A stretch of DNA of 5,708 bases from positions 1-5,708 of the forward strand of contig CAZMZG010000080.1 of the NCBI GenBank assembly GCA_964570785.1. The letters are read 5' to 3'. The stretch comes from Thermatribacter sp964570785. Lineage in GTDB: Bacteria > Atribacterota > Atribacteria > Atribacterales > Thermatribacteraceae. The stretch's first letter is position 1. Each line of letters starts with the position of its first letter. The position numbers and the translations under genes were made by a program. The notes beneath the pieces were generated by a model that was not told where the DNA came from, ran no database searches, and was given only the letters and a program-made list of their open reading frames with translations. This document shows, in pieces, positions 1 to 5,616 of the stretch.

Positions 1-1
1 A

Positions 2-397
2 GAGGTACAGCAGGCGCTTTCTTTGGAGCCGGGGGAGGAAGTGGTAGTTCTCGAGCGTGTCAGATATGGCAACGGTAAGCCCTTTAATTTGGGAACTTCT
101 TTCCTTCCCTATAGGCTCGTCCCGGACATTTTTTCTTTCGACTTTAACAAAGAGTCGTTGCACTATGTGCTCAGAGCTCGCTATGGTATTGATCTGGTAA
201 TGGCTGAGGAGACCTTTGAGCCGGTAATGCCTACTTCTGAGGAGGCCCGACTTCTCGAACTGCCCCCTTTGATGCCTCTTTTATTGATGAAGGGGGTGAT
301 TTATTCTGGTGGTGGCATAGCGGTGGAGTATTTTAGTCTTAAGTTCAGGGGAGACGAAGCGCGGTTCAGCGTGCGGGTGCTAAGGAGTAGTTCATGA
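2..397 (+). CDS. GntR-family transcriptional regulator, UTRA domain (5' partial)
   Basis: This is the C-terminal effector-binding part of a GntR/HutC-type transcription factor. The reading frame is open to the left edge, so the N-terminal winged-helix DNA-binding domain lies outside the window; about 131 codons are visible. The visible part follows the UTRA pattern. It starts with an L-x-L-x-P-G-E-E-V-V-V-L-E-R-V-R strand, then NGKPFNLGTSFLP, ESLHYVLRARYGIDL (the usual 'slY..Le..yG' helix), EEARLLELPPLMPLLLMKGVIYS and a final AVEYFSLKFRGDEARFSV strand. A TTG at position 23 could be read as a start, but it sits inside the domain and has no SD, so an internal start is unlikely. UTRA domains usually bind small metabolites such as sugar phosphates or amino acids and release DNA. 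The next gene is 156 bp downstream on the same strand, so this protein is the likely local repressor of the operon. The ligand cannot be read from the sequence. Confidence 0.88.
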   Translation, partial: EVQQALSLEPGEEVVVLERVRYGNGKPFNLGTSFLPYRLVPDIFSFDFNKESLHYVLRARYGIDLVMAEETFEPVMPTSEEARLLELPPLMPLLLMKGVIYSGGGIAVEYFSLKFRGDEARFSVRVLRSSS

Positions 398-553
398 TTC
401 TCAAAATTAACTTGAAAAAAATAGGGAAGCAAGGGATGTGAAAGACAGGTTTTGACGTGGTCTGTTGGAGTGAATTGTCTGTTGTTTCCGTGATTTTTTG
501 TCTTTGCTTTGGCGGATGTGTTTTCAAGGAGTTGCCAAAGGGGTGAGAAAAAA
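398..553 (+). other. Intergenic region between regulator and first operon gene
   Basis: This 156-bp stretch should carry the operon promoter if the operon is transcribed separately from the regulator. I see a TTGACG hexamer at 452-457 and a TTGAAA at 412-417, but neither has an acceptable -10 hexamer 16-18 bp downstream (TTGTCT and GATGTG at best). A short inverted pair TCAA/TTGA sits around 401-415. The octamer TTTTTGTC at 495-502 also occurs at 1741-1748, where it is part of a palindrome. There is no rho-independent terminator after the regulator stop, so read-through from the regulator gene is possible. Confidence 0.4.
540..546 (+). promoter_or_regulatory. Ribosome binding site deciding the TTG start at 554
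   Basis: GGGGTGA, one mismatch from the GGAGGTGA consensus, ends 7 nt before TTG at 554. The more upstream in-frame TTG at 509 and GTG at 518 have no comparable purine-rich sequence in front of them. The peptide beginning at 554 (TSRERVIRTLDFEYPDRVPRDLW) also matches where URO-D-like proteins normally begin. Confidence 0.7.
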
Positions 554-1636
554 TTGACTTCGAGAGAACGGGTAATAAGGACCTTGGATTTCGAGTACCC
601 TGACAGGGTGCCCAGGGATCTCTGGTGGTTGCCGGCTGTGGAGCTTACCCAGAGGGAAGAACTGGAGAGTGTATTGAAAAGGTTTCCCAAAGACATTGAG
701 ACGGCAGAATTTAGGCCGGGATTTAGCGAAAGGCAACGTGGGAAGCCCGCTTTGGTAGCTCCTGGAGGCCATCCCCCAGTTCTTATTCCCCGGCGAGGGA
801 AATATATAGATGAGTGGGGGAGTTGGTGGCACGTTGGTGAGGATGGTGTAATAGGGGAAGTTAAAGAGCCAGTTCTCGATACCTGGTCAAAGCTGGATAC
901 CTTTACGCCTCCCTGGGATTATCTCGAAACAGTGGATCTCCGGGAAGTAAACCGCAGCTGTGCCGATAGCGACAAGTTCATGCTTTCTGATATTTGTGCG
1001 CGTCCTTTTGAGCGCATGCAGTTCTTGAGGGGTACCGAGAACCTCTTCATCGATTTGGCATACGGCGTTAAAGAGGTCTACAAGCTTAGAGATATGGTTC
1101 ATGAATTCTACCTCGAATACACCAAAATGTGGGCCAAAACAGATGTGGATGGGCTCTTTTTCATGGATGATTGGGGAGCAGAGAGGAGCCTTCTCATATC
1201 TCCCGAGTTATGGCGAGACTTCTTTAAGCCTTTGTATAAGGATTATTTCGATATTGCTCATGATAATGGAAAGTACGTTTTCTTTCACTCTGATGGTCAT
1301 ATTCAGGAGATTCTTGCAGACTTCGTGGAACTGGGGGTGAATGCTATTAATTGCCAGCTTTTTTGCATGGATATCGAAGGAATAGGTCGAAGCCTTAAGG
1401 GCAAGATCGCCTTCTGGGGAGAAATTGATCGCAGGACCCTTGCACTGGGGAGGCCAGAAGATGTATATAAGCTGGTTCTTCGAGTTAGGGAAGCTCTTGA
1501 AGACCCAGAGGGAGGTGTTATTGCTCAGTGTGAATGGGGAAAGAATAATCCTTCGAAGAATATCGTAGCAGTTTTTGAAGCCTGGGAGAAACCTTTGTCG
1601 GAGCTGGCTATCCTGATAAATGACTCCTGGAAGTGA
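554..1636 (+). CDS. Uroporphyrinogen decarboxylase-like (URO-D/MtaA superfamily) protein, probable methyltransferase
   Basis: The predicted protein is 360 aa, the usual length for this TIM-barrel superfamily. Landmarks counted from the TTG start: N-terminal SRERVIRTLDFEYPDRVPRD (residues 3-22), the barrel motif FFMDDWG (202-208), SPELWRDFFKP (216-226), HSDGHI (245-250), GVNAINCQ (261-268), FWGEID (287-292) and LGRPEDV (298-304). In corrinoid methyltransferases of the family (MtaA, MtbA, CmuA) the fifth landmark is H-x-C, where His and Cys bind zinc. Here the Cys is replaced by Asp247. Cys residues at 267, 271 and 326 could provide other ligands, and Cys326 lies near the region of the family's third zinc ligand. 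A role in haem synthesis is unlikely because no haem genes are present and an ABC importer follows. Methyl transfer on an imported compound is my inference. It is probably the first gene of the operon, preceded by a GntR regulator. The fold call is firm; the substrate is unknown. Confidence 0.85.
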   Translation: MTSRERVIRTLDFEYPDRVPRDLWWLPAVELTQREELESVLKRFPKDIETAEFRPGFSERQRGKPALVAPGGHPPVLIPRRGKYIDEWGSWWHVGEDGVIGEVKEPVLDTWSKLDTFTPPWDYLETVDLREVNRSCADSDKFMLSDICARPFERMQFLRGTENLFIDLAYGVKEVYKLRDMVHEFYLEYTKMWAKTDVDGLFFMDDWGAERSLLISPELWRDFFKPLYKDYFDIAHDNGKYVFFHSDGHIQEILADFVELGVNAINCQLFCMDIEGIGRSLKGKIAFWGEIDRRTLALGRPEDVYKLVLRVREALEDPEGGVIAQCEWGKNNPSKNIVAVFEAWEKPLSELAILINDSWK

Positions 1637-1643
1637 GAACAAT

Positions 1644-1650
1644 AAGGAGG
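1644..1650 (+). promoter_or_regulatory. Orphan Shine-Dalgarno sequence AAGGAGG
   Basis: AAGGAGG followed by GTGAT is the strongest SD in the window; the match to AAGGAGGTGAT is broken only by one extra G. It does not precede any long ORF. Downstream starts are ATG at 1654 (spacer 3, 25 codons), GTG at 1656 (spacer 5, 17 codons) and ATG at 1661 (spacer 10, only Met-Ser-Ile then stop). The sequence is seen directly; its function is unknown. Confidence 0.55.
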
Positions 1651-1655
1651 GTGAT

Positions 1656-1709
1656 GTGCTATGTCAATTTAAGAGGAAAGATTGGTTTTCTTCTGGATTG
1701 CTGGATTAA
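1656..1709 (+). CDS. Possible 17-aa leader peptide (speculative)
   Basis: GTG at 1656 has the best spacing (5 nt) to the orphan SD at 1644-1650 and opens a 17-codon frame, MLCQFKRKDWFSSGLLD, ending in TAA. An overlapping alternative starts at ATG 1654 and encodes 25 residues, including a hydrophobic stretch GFLLDCWI, up to TAG at 1729-1731. Neither resembles a peptide I know, and neither shows a run of one amino acid as in classical attenuators. I list it because such a strong SD is unlikely to be idle. It could equally be a dead remnant. Confidence 0.2.
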   Translation: MLCQFKRKDWFSSGLLD

Positions 1710-1732
1710 GACGCTTGGTATGGGTGTGTAGG

Positions 1733-1748
1733 GACAAAAGTTTTTGTC
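1733..1748. repeat. 16-bp interrupted palindrome, possible operator or small hairpin
   Basis: GACAAAA (1733-1739) and TTTTGTC (1742-1748) are perfect inverted 7-mers separated by GT. The site lies 35 bp before the binding-protein start, a sensible place for an operator or mRNA hairpin. The right half (TTTTTGTC) recurs at 495-502 upstream of the first operon gene, but without the matching left half. As RNA it would be a weak hairpin with a two-base loop, so a protein-binding site is the more natural reading. Confidence 0.35.
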
Positions 1749-1783
1749 AAAATGAAAGATAAGCCAGACAAGGAGGGTTCCAA

Positions 1784-2716
1784 GTGAAAAAAGGATGTTT
1801 TTGGGTACTGGTGCTTTTCCTGGTGTTCAGCCTTTCCGCAGTAGCTTTTGGAGAGAACTGGAAATTTGCTATTGTTTACCCCATTGTACACCCGTTCTTT
1901 AACGAAACGACAAGAGGGGCTCAGGATGCAGCGAAAGAATTTGGTGTAGAAGTTGAGGTCCTTGGCCCGGACACAGCCGATATTAGCAAACAGGTGGCTA
2001 TCGTTGAGGGGCTAATTGCCAGAGGTATTGATGGAATTGGTCTTGGAGTACTCGATCCAACTGCCCTCACTCCTTACATCAACTCCGCTATAGAGAAGGG
2101 CATACCAGTTGTCACCTTTGATACTGACGCACCTCTCAGCAAAAGGCTTTGTTTCATTGGGACAAACAATGTCGAAGCTGGAAAGCATGCGGCAAGGGTT
2201 GCGGTATCTCTTCTTGAGAAGAAGTATGGTGCTCCTAAGGGCAAGATTTGCATTAGCATGGGTGTTCCTACCCAGTTGAATCTCAACCAGAGACTTGAAG
2301 GTTTTAAGGAAGTCATTGCCCAATATCCGGATATCCAGATTGTCGATATTCAGACTGGATATGGAGATCCCGAGAAAACAACTGCTAACATCGAGAATAT
2401 GGTTACTGCACATCCTGACATGGATCTCCTTTTTGGAGTTGACGCCCAGGCCGGCCCTTCTGCAGTCGTGGTGTGGAAGGCAAGAGGGTTGAAAATACCC
2501 ATCGTTACCTTTGATGACCTACCCGATATTATTGCTGGGGTACGCGAAGGGATCATCACGGTAACCATCGTTCAGCGCCAGTACAACTGGGGCTATCTTA
2601 TTGTTGAGAGTCTTGTAAAAGCCAAAAAAGGTAAACCTTTGCCAGTCAATATGGACACAGGTACGATTGAGGTAACCCTGGACAACGTCGACGAGCTTTA
2701 CCCTGCGAGTAAATAA
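1784..2716 (+). CDS. Sugar-type ABC transporter periplasmic substrate-binding protein (RbsB-like)
   Basis: This 310-aa protein captures the ligand in the periplasm and delivers it to the permease encoded just downstream. A GTG start is chosen because AGGAGGG at 1771-1777 lies 6 nt upstream. Residues 1-23 form a signal peptide: KK, a hydrophobic core WVLVLFLVFSLSAVA, then FGEN. Cys5 is not in a lipobox, so the protein is probably soluble rather than a lipoprotein. The mature part is a type I periplasmic binding fold (Peripla_BP_4). It has HPFFNETTRGAQDAAKEFGV near the N-terminus, IVEGLIARGIDGIGLGVLDP around 73-92, and VVTFDTD at 109-115. By alignment with ribose-binding protein, likely ligand contacts are Asp113, Arg170 (QRLEGF), Asp220 (GVDAQAG), Asp244 (TFDDLPD) and Gln264. 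These polar residues fit a polyol, sugar or cyclitol, but the specific ligand cannot be named. A strong hairpin follows the stop codon and may stabilise this message relative to the rest of the operon. Confidence 0.93.
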   Translation: MKKGCFWVLVLFLVFSLSAVAFGENWKFAIVYPIVHPFFNETTRGAQDAAKEFGVEVEVLGPDTADISKQVAIVEGLIARGIDGIGLGVLDPTALTPYINSAIEKGIPVVTFDTDAPLSKRLCFIGTNNVEAGKHAARVAVSLLEKKYGAPKGKICISMGVPTQLNLNQRLEGFKEVIAQYPDIQIVDIQTGYGDPEKTTANIENMVTAHPDMDLLFGVDAQAGPSAVVVWKARGLKIPIVTFDDLPDIIAGVREGIITVTIVQRQYNWGYLIVESLVKAKKGKPLPVNMDTGTIEVTLDNVDELYPASK

Positions 2717-2728
2717 GCCTTAAGCTTT

Positions 2729-2765
2729 CACGCAAGCTGATGGAAGCACACCATCAGCTTGCGTG
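2729..2765 (+). repeat. Perfect 15-bp intercistronic hairpin
   Basis: CACGCAAGCTGATGG (2729-2743) and CCATCAGCTTGCGTG (2751-2765) are exact inverted complements around the 7-nt loop AAGCACA. The hairpin starts 12 bp after the binding-protein stop and ends 9 bp before the permease SD (GGGAGG, 2775-2780). No T-run follows, so it is not a canonical terminator. Its position matches the 3' stabilising hairpins known between binding-protein and permease genes in other transport operons (malE-malF is the model). Those hairpins keep the binding-protein message abundant. The structure is seen directly; the role is inferred from position. Confidence 0.85.
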
Positions 2766-2774
2766 CCCTGGGAA

Positions 2775-2780
2775 GGGAGG
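2775..2780 (+). promoter_or_regulatory. Ribosome binding site deciding the TTG start at 2789
   Basis: GGGAGG sits 8 nt before TTG at 2789. The competing in-frame TTG at 2759 lies inside the right arm of the 15-bp hairpin and has no SD, so it is unlikely to be used. Confidence 0.72.
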
Positions 2781-2788
2781 AAAAAGTT

Positions 2789-3721
2789 TTGTTCTCTCGA
2801 GGCGAAATCAATGTCTTTATTTTCTTTGGAGTTCTCTTTGTTGTACTTGGGGTTCTTTCTCCCAACTTTTTGGATCTTTTCAACCTTTCCAATATGACCA
2901 GACAAATAAGTCTCTATGCCATTATCGCGACTGGTGAAACTATTGTCATGACGTCGGGCGGTATTGACCTCTCGGTTGGGTCAGTACTGGCAATCTCGGG
3001 AGTTCTGGCTGCAATGGTTAATGATGCGGGATGTGGCGGCTGGGTGGCAGTCCTTGCGGGCATAGGAGCAGGCATAATCTGTGGTTTGGGTAATGGTGTC
3101 CTGGTGAGCAGACTCAGGATCAACCCTTTTATTGTGACCTTGGGGATGTTGAACATTGCTCGCGGTGTTGTCTTAGTTATCACCAAGGGTTTTCCAATTC
3201 CGGTTTATCATGGTCCTATTCTTGTCCTCGGGCAGGGAAGTTTTTTCGGTGTGCCTCTGCTTTTCGTATTCATGGGTTTTGTTGGGATTATTATGGCAGT
3301 ACTTCTTGGGAAGACAAGGTTTGGCACTTACGTGAAAGCCATTGGAAGTAATGAACCTGCGGCCTGGGCAATGGGAATCGATGTGCCGAGAATTAAGCTT
3401 ATCACTTATACCTTAAGTGGTCTCCTCGCCGGTTTATCAGGAGTGCTTCTTGCTGGCCGGCTCAGTGCTGGTCAGGCTAATGCAGGAGTTGGGTGGGAGC
3501 TTGATGCAATTGCAGCAGTGATTATCGGGGGTACGAGCCTTACAGGTGGGGAAGGCAGTGTAATTGGGTCACTCATAGGGGCAGCGCTTTTGGGGGTTAT
3601 TCGAAATGCCCTTGTGCTTTTCGGAGTATCAATGTACTGGCAGACAGTGGTTATTGGGTGTATTCTTATTGGTGGTATCGCTTTGAGCAGCATCCGCGAG
3701 CTGCGGGGAATTACGTATTAA
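2789..3721 (+). CDS. Sugar-type ABC transporter permease (RbsC-like, CUT2 family)
   Basis: This 310-aa integral membrane protein would form the translocation pore, probably as a homodimer because only one permease gene is present. From the TTG start, hydrophobic segments are visible at about 9-24, 41-55, 63-77, 84-106, 112-132, 155-174, 203-224, 238-248, 257-280 and 284-301. Family signatures are GGIDLSVGS (57-65), the cytoplasmic coupling loop AIGSNEPAAWAMGIDVPRIKL (184-204), and ELDAIAAVIIGGTSLTGGEG (237-256), all typical of ribose/xylose-type permeases. Length is normal for the family (about 310-340 aa). The stop codon is only 11 bp before the ATPase start, so the two are likely co-translated. 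The substrate follows the binding protein and is unknown. Confidence 0.93.
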   Translation: MFSRGEINVFIFFGVLFVVLGVLSPNFLDLFNLSNMTRQISLYAIIATGETIVMTSGGIDLSVGSVLAISGVLAAMVNDAGCGGWVAVLAGIGAGIICGLGNGVLVSRLRINPFIVTLGMLNIARGVVLVITKGFPIPVYHGPILVLGQGSFFGVPLLFVFMGFVGIIMAVLLGKTRFGTYVKAIGSNEPAAWAMGIDVPRIKLITYTLSGLLAGLSGVLLAGRLSAGQANAGVGWELDAIAAVIIGGTSLTGGEGSVIGSLIGAALLGVIRNALVLFGVSMYWQTVVIGCILIGGIALSSIRELRGITY

Positions 3722-3732
3722 CAAGGAGTAAG

Positions 3733-4482
3733 ATGCAGATGGAAGGAAGAGTGCCTCTTTTAGAAGTCCGAGATCTTGTCAAGTTCTTTGGTGGAGTCCA
3801 GGCCCTCCGAGGAGTTAGTTTTAAGCTCTTTCCTCGGGAAGTTCTGGCGCTTTTGGGGGACAATGGAGCAGGCAAATCAACGACGATAAAGATTATCTCT
3901 GGATACCTCCAGCCTGATGAAGGCGAGATTTTCCTTGAAGGGAGAAAAGTGGTTTTTTCCTCACCATCCCATGCCAGGAGCATGGGTATAGAAACGGTGT
4001 ATCAGGATTTGGCTCTTTTTGGAGTGCTTGACGTGACAACGAATCTGTTTATGGGCAGGGAAGTACATCGTTTTGGAATGCTTCAGAGGAGAGCCATGGA
4101 GGGGGAAACCTGGAAAATCCTGGATAAGATGAAAACGACCATCAAGTCGATCCGTCAGAAAGTGAAGACTCTCTCGGGAGGTCAGCAGCATGCTGTTGCA
4201 ATAGGGCGAAGCGTGTATGTGGGGAGCACTCCAAAAATTCTTATTATGGATGAACCTACAGCTGGTTTGGGAGTTGAGGAAAGCCAGAAAATTCTGGAAC
4301 TCATCAGTGAGCTTCGAGAGAGGGGAATTTCCATTATCCTTATCAGCCATAATTTGGAGCACGTTTTTTGCGTTGCCGATAGGATTGTTGTTCTTCGAAG
4401 TGGTGAAGTTGTGGGAGAGAAGCGAACGAACGAAACCAGCCAGTCTGAAATTGTTCACATGATGATGGGCGTGACCTGTTAG
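3733..4482 (+). CDS. Sugar-type ABC transporter ATP-binding protein, single-domain form
   Basis: This 249-aa ATPase powers the importer at the cytoplasmic face. Motifs, counted from ATG 3733: Walker A GDNGAGKST (42-50), Q-loop Gln91 (VYQDLALF), ABC signature LSGGQ (147-151), Walker B ILIMDEP (169-175) with catalytic Glu174, the CUT2-type D-loop region TAGLGVEES (176-184) and switch His206 (SHN). It is half the size of RbsA/XylG-type tandem ATPases and matches the one-domain, FrcA-like arrangement, so it should act as a homodimer. The start is uncertain: GGAG at 3725-3728 is 4 nt before ATG 3733 and 10 nt before ATG 3739 (MEGRVPLLEV). Both fit poorly, and the difference is two residues. A longer frame open upstream overlaps the permease gene and is not used. 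The segment after LSGGQ reads QHAVAIGRS where the family usually has RQAVAIARA; no catalytic residue is missing. Confidence 0.92.
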   Translation: MQMEGRVPLLEVRDLVKFFGGVQALRGVSFKLFPREVLALLGDNGAGKSTTIKIISGYLQPDEGEIFLEGRKVVFSSPSHARSMGIETVYQDLALFGVLDVTTNLFMGREVHRFGMLQRRAMEGETWKILDKMKTTIKSIRQKVKTLSGGQQHAVAIGRSVYVGSTPKILIMDEPTAGLGVEESQKILELISELRERGISIILISHNLEHVFCVADRIVVLRSGEVVGEKRTNETSQSEIVHMMMGVTC

Positions 4483-4513
4483 TGGGTTAGTTGTTGTACT
4501 GGATATTGGGATG

Positions 4514-4518
4514 AGGAG
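4514..4518 (+). promoter_or_regulatory. Ribosome binding site deciding the start of the second URO-D-like gene
   Basis: AGGAG (within GAGGAGTGAG, from 4513) lies 9 nt before TTG 4528 and only 3 nt before the in-frame GTG 4522. The spacing favours TTG 4528, whose product begins KERERVQLMIEGEPVDYLP, the usual opening of the family. GTG 4522 would add just two residues and cannot be excluded. Confidence 0.5.
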
Positions 4519-4527
4519 TGAGTGGTT

Positions 4528-5616
4528 TTGAAAGAAAGAGAAAGGGTACAACTGATGATAGAGGGAGAGCCGGTTGATTACCTTCCGAGCCAGTTAGATT
4601 TTCTTCCTGCTCGTAAAAGGCGGCTTTGTAAAGAACTTGGCCTCTCGGATGAGGAAATCGAGCAATGGGCGGAGAATCATTTTTATCAGATTTACCCTCT
4701 TTGCTCGGCCGAATATTACTCTTCGGGAAGTTCCGAAGACTGGGAAAGGGCAAAGCTCGCGATTTCCTGGGGGCTTGTAAAGTATGACCAAGAGAAGGGG
4801 GTACTTTTTGACAACTGGGGGGTGGGTTGGAAAGTCAATCCCAATGGTGTCTGGCCCCTTATACACCCCCTGGAGTATTGTGATACGCTCAGAAACTTCC
4901 TTCCTCCTGATCCTACTGTTCCAGGCTTGTTTGAGCATGTTGCAGAAGAGTTACCCAAGAAACGTCAGCGCTTTTATGTCGTGGGACTTCAACATATTTC
5001 TCTCTTCGAGCGTGCCTGGACGCTCATGGGATATGAGACTTTCATGAGGAAAGTTGTCACCGATATCGGATATGTGGAACAGTTGCTTGACATGATTACG
5101 GAATACAACGTTGGGCTGGCTCAACGTTTCGTTGAGATTGGCGTAGATGCGGTACGGACGGGGGATGATTACGGGTGTCAGTTTGGATTGCAGATTTCCC
5201 CGGATTTGTGGAGAAAGCTCTTTAAAGACCGTCTTGCAAAGGTGTGGAAAATATACCGAGACCATAACATCACCGTGATGCATCACTCCTGTGGAAATGT
5301 AGAACTGATAATACCCGATATGATAGAAATAGGTCTTCAGGTGCTCCATCCTGTTCAACCCTATGCTATGTCGCTCGAAGGCCTTGCGGAAAAGTTTGGA
5401 GATGTTCTGGTGTTTCACGGGGGGATCGATACCCAAAGGATTCTTCCCTTTGAAACACCTGACCGCGTGAAGAAAGAAGTGCAAAGGTGCGTTGAGGTAC
5501 TTGGGAGGCAAGGAAGGTACATCATTGCTCCGTCTCAGGAAATTATGAATGAGGTGCCCCTGGAAAACATCGTAGCCCTCGTTGAAGCTATCAAGGAATA
5601 CCGGAAGTTGCGGTAG
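4528..5616 (+). CDS. Uroporphyrinogen decarboxylase-like (URO-D/MtaA superfamily) protein, second paralogue
   Basis: The predicted TIM-barrel protein is 362 aa from TTG 4528 (364 aa if GTG 4522 is used). Landmarks from TTG: RERVQLMIEGEPVDYLP (4-20), GDDYG (212-216), ISPDLWRKLF (223-232), HHSCGN (252-257), GLQVLHPVQ (269-277), FHGGIDTQRILPF (296-308) and YIIAPSQEIMNEVPLENIVAL (331-351). Unlike the first URO-D-like gene of the operon, it keeps the His-x-Cys pair (His253, Cys255), the start of the zinc site of corrinoid/coenzyme M methyltransferases. It has SQE where those enzymes carry a third Cys ligand (PGC region), so the zinc site may be incomplete or completed differently. It lies 45 bp after the ATPase gene and is probably the last gene of the operon. 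Haem biosynthesis is unlikely from context. A methyltransferase working on the imported compound is the best inference. The substrate, and whether the two paralogues act together, are unknown. Confidence 0.85.
   Translation: MKERERVQLMIEGEPVDYLPSQLDFLPARKRRLCKELGLSDEEIEQWAENHFYQIYPLCSAEYYSSGSSEDWERAKLAISWGLVKYDQEKGVLFDNWGVGWKVNPNGVWPLIHPLEYCDTLRNFLPPDPTVPGLFEHVAEELPKKRQRFYVVGLQHISLFERAWTLMGYETFMRKVVTDIGYVEQLLDMITEYNVGLAQRFVEIGVDAVRTGDDYGCQFGLQISPDLWRKLFKDRLAKVWKIYRDHNITVMHHSCGNVELIIPDMIEIGLQVLHPVQPYAMSLEGLAEKFGDVLVFHGGIDTQRILPFETPDRVKKEVQRCVEVLGRQGRYIIAPSQEIMNEVPLENIVALVEAIKEYRKLR

Larger units (their letters stand above)
1637..1783 (+). other. 147-bp leader between URO-D-like gene and binding-protein gene
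   Basis: This gap is long for an operon with otherwise tight spacing. It contains an orphan, near-consensus SD at 1644-1650 followed by start codons in all three frames, and a 16-bp interrupted palindrome at 1733-1748. No sigma-70-type promoter with acceptable hexamers and spacing is visible. The region may be a regulatory leader for the highly expressed binding protein, or the remnant of a lost small gene. Confidence 0.4.

Noticed and set aside
23..397. Treating TTG 23 as the start of a complete 124-aa gene
   Set aside because: The frame is open to the left edge and the residues before TTG 23 (EVQQALS) continue the UTRA pattern. There is no SD, so the gene is cut by the window edge.
554..1636. 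Calling the URO-D-like genes hemE
   Set aside because: Two divergent copies sit around a sugar-type importer with no haem genes. The landmarks fit the methyltransferase-like branches better than true uroporphyrinogen decarboxylase.
1208..1642. Minus-strand open frame (144 codons) opposite the first URO-D-like gene
   Set aside because: It overlaps the most conserved half of the URO-D-like protein and has no recognisable domain.
1752..1787. 11-codon frame MKDKPDKEGSK whose TGA overlaps the GTG start of the binding protein
   Set aside because: The GTGA overlap looks like translational coupling, but no SD precedes ATG 1752. The frame simply runs through the SD of the real gene and is probably chance.
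2729..2780. Reading the 15-bp hairpin as a transcription terminator
   Set aside because: It is followed by CCCTGGGAAGGGAGG, with no T-run, and the essential permease and ATPase genes lie downstream.
3658..3732. Upstream extension of the ATPase gene
   Set aside because: It would overlap the permease C-terminus in another frame. AGGAG directly before ATG 3733 and the normal family N-terminus argue for the shorter form.
3961..4551. Minus-strand open frame (196 codons) opposite the ATPase gene
   Set aside because: It is antisense to Walker B, signature and switch motifs, its product has low-complexity composition, and no SD was identified for it. It is a shadow frame.
4951..5511. Long open frame on the minus strand (186 codons) antisense to the second URO-D-like gene
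   Set aside because: It lies wholly opposite a gene with clear family motifs, and its translation resembles no family I recognise. It is a shadow frame.
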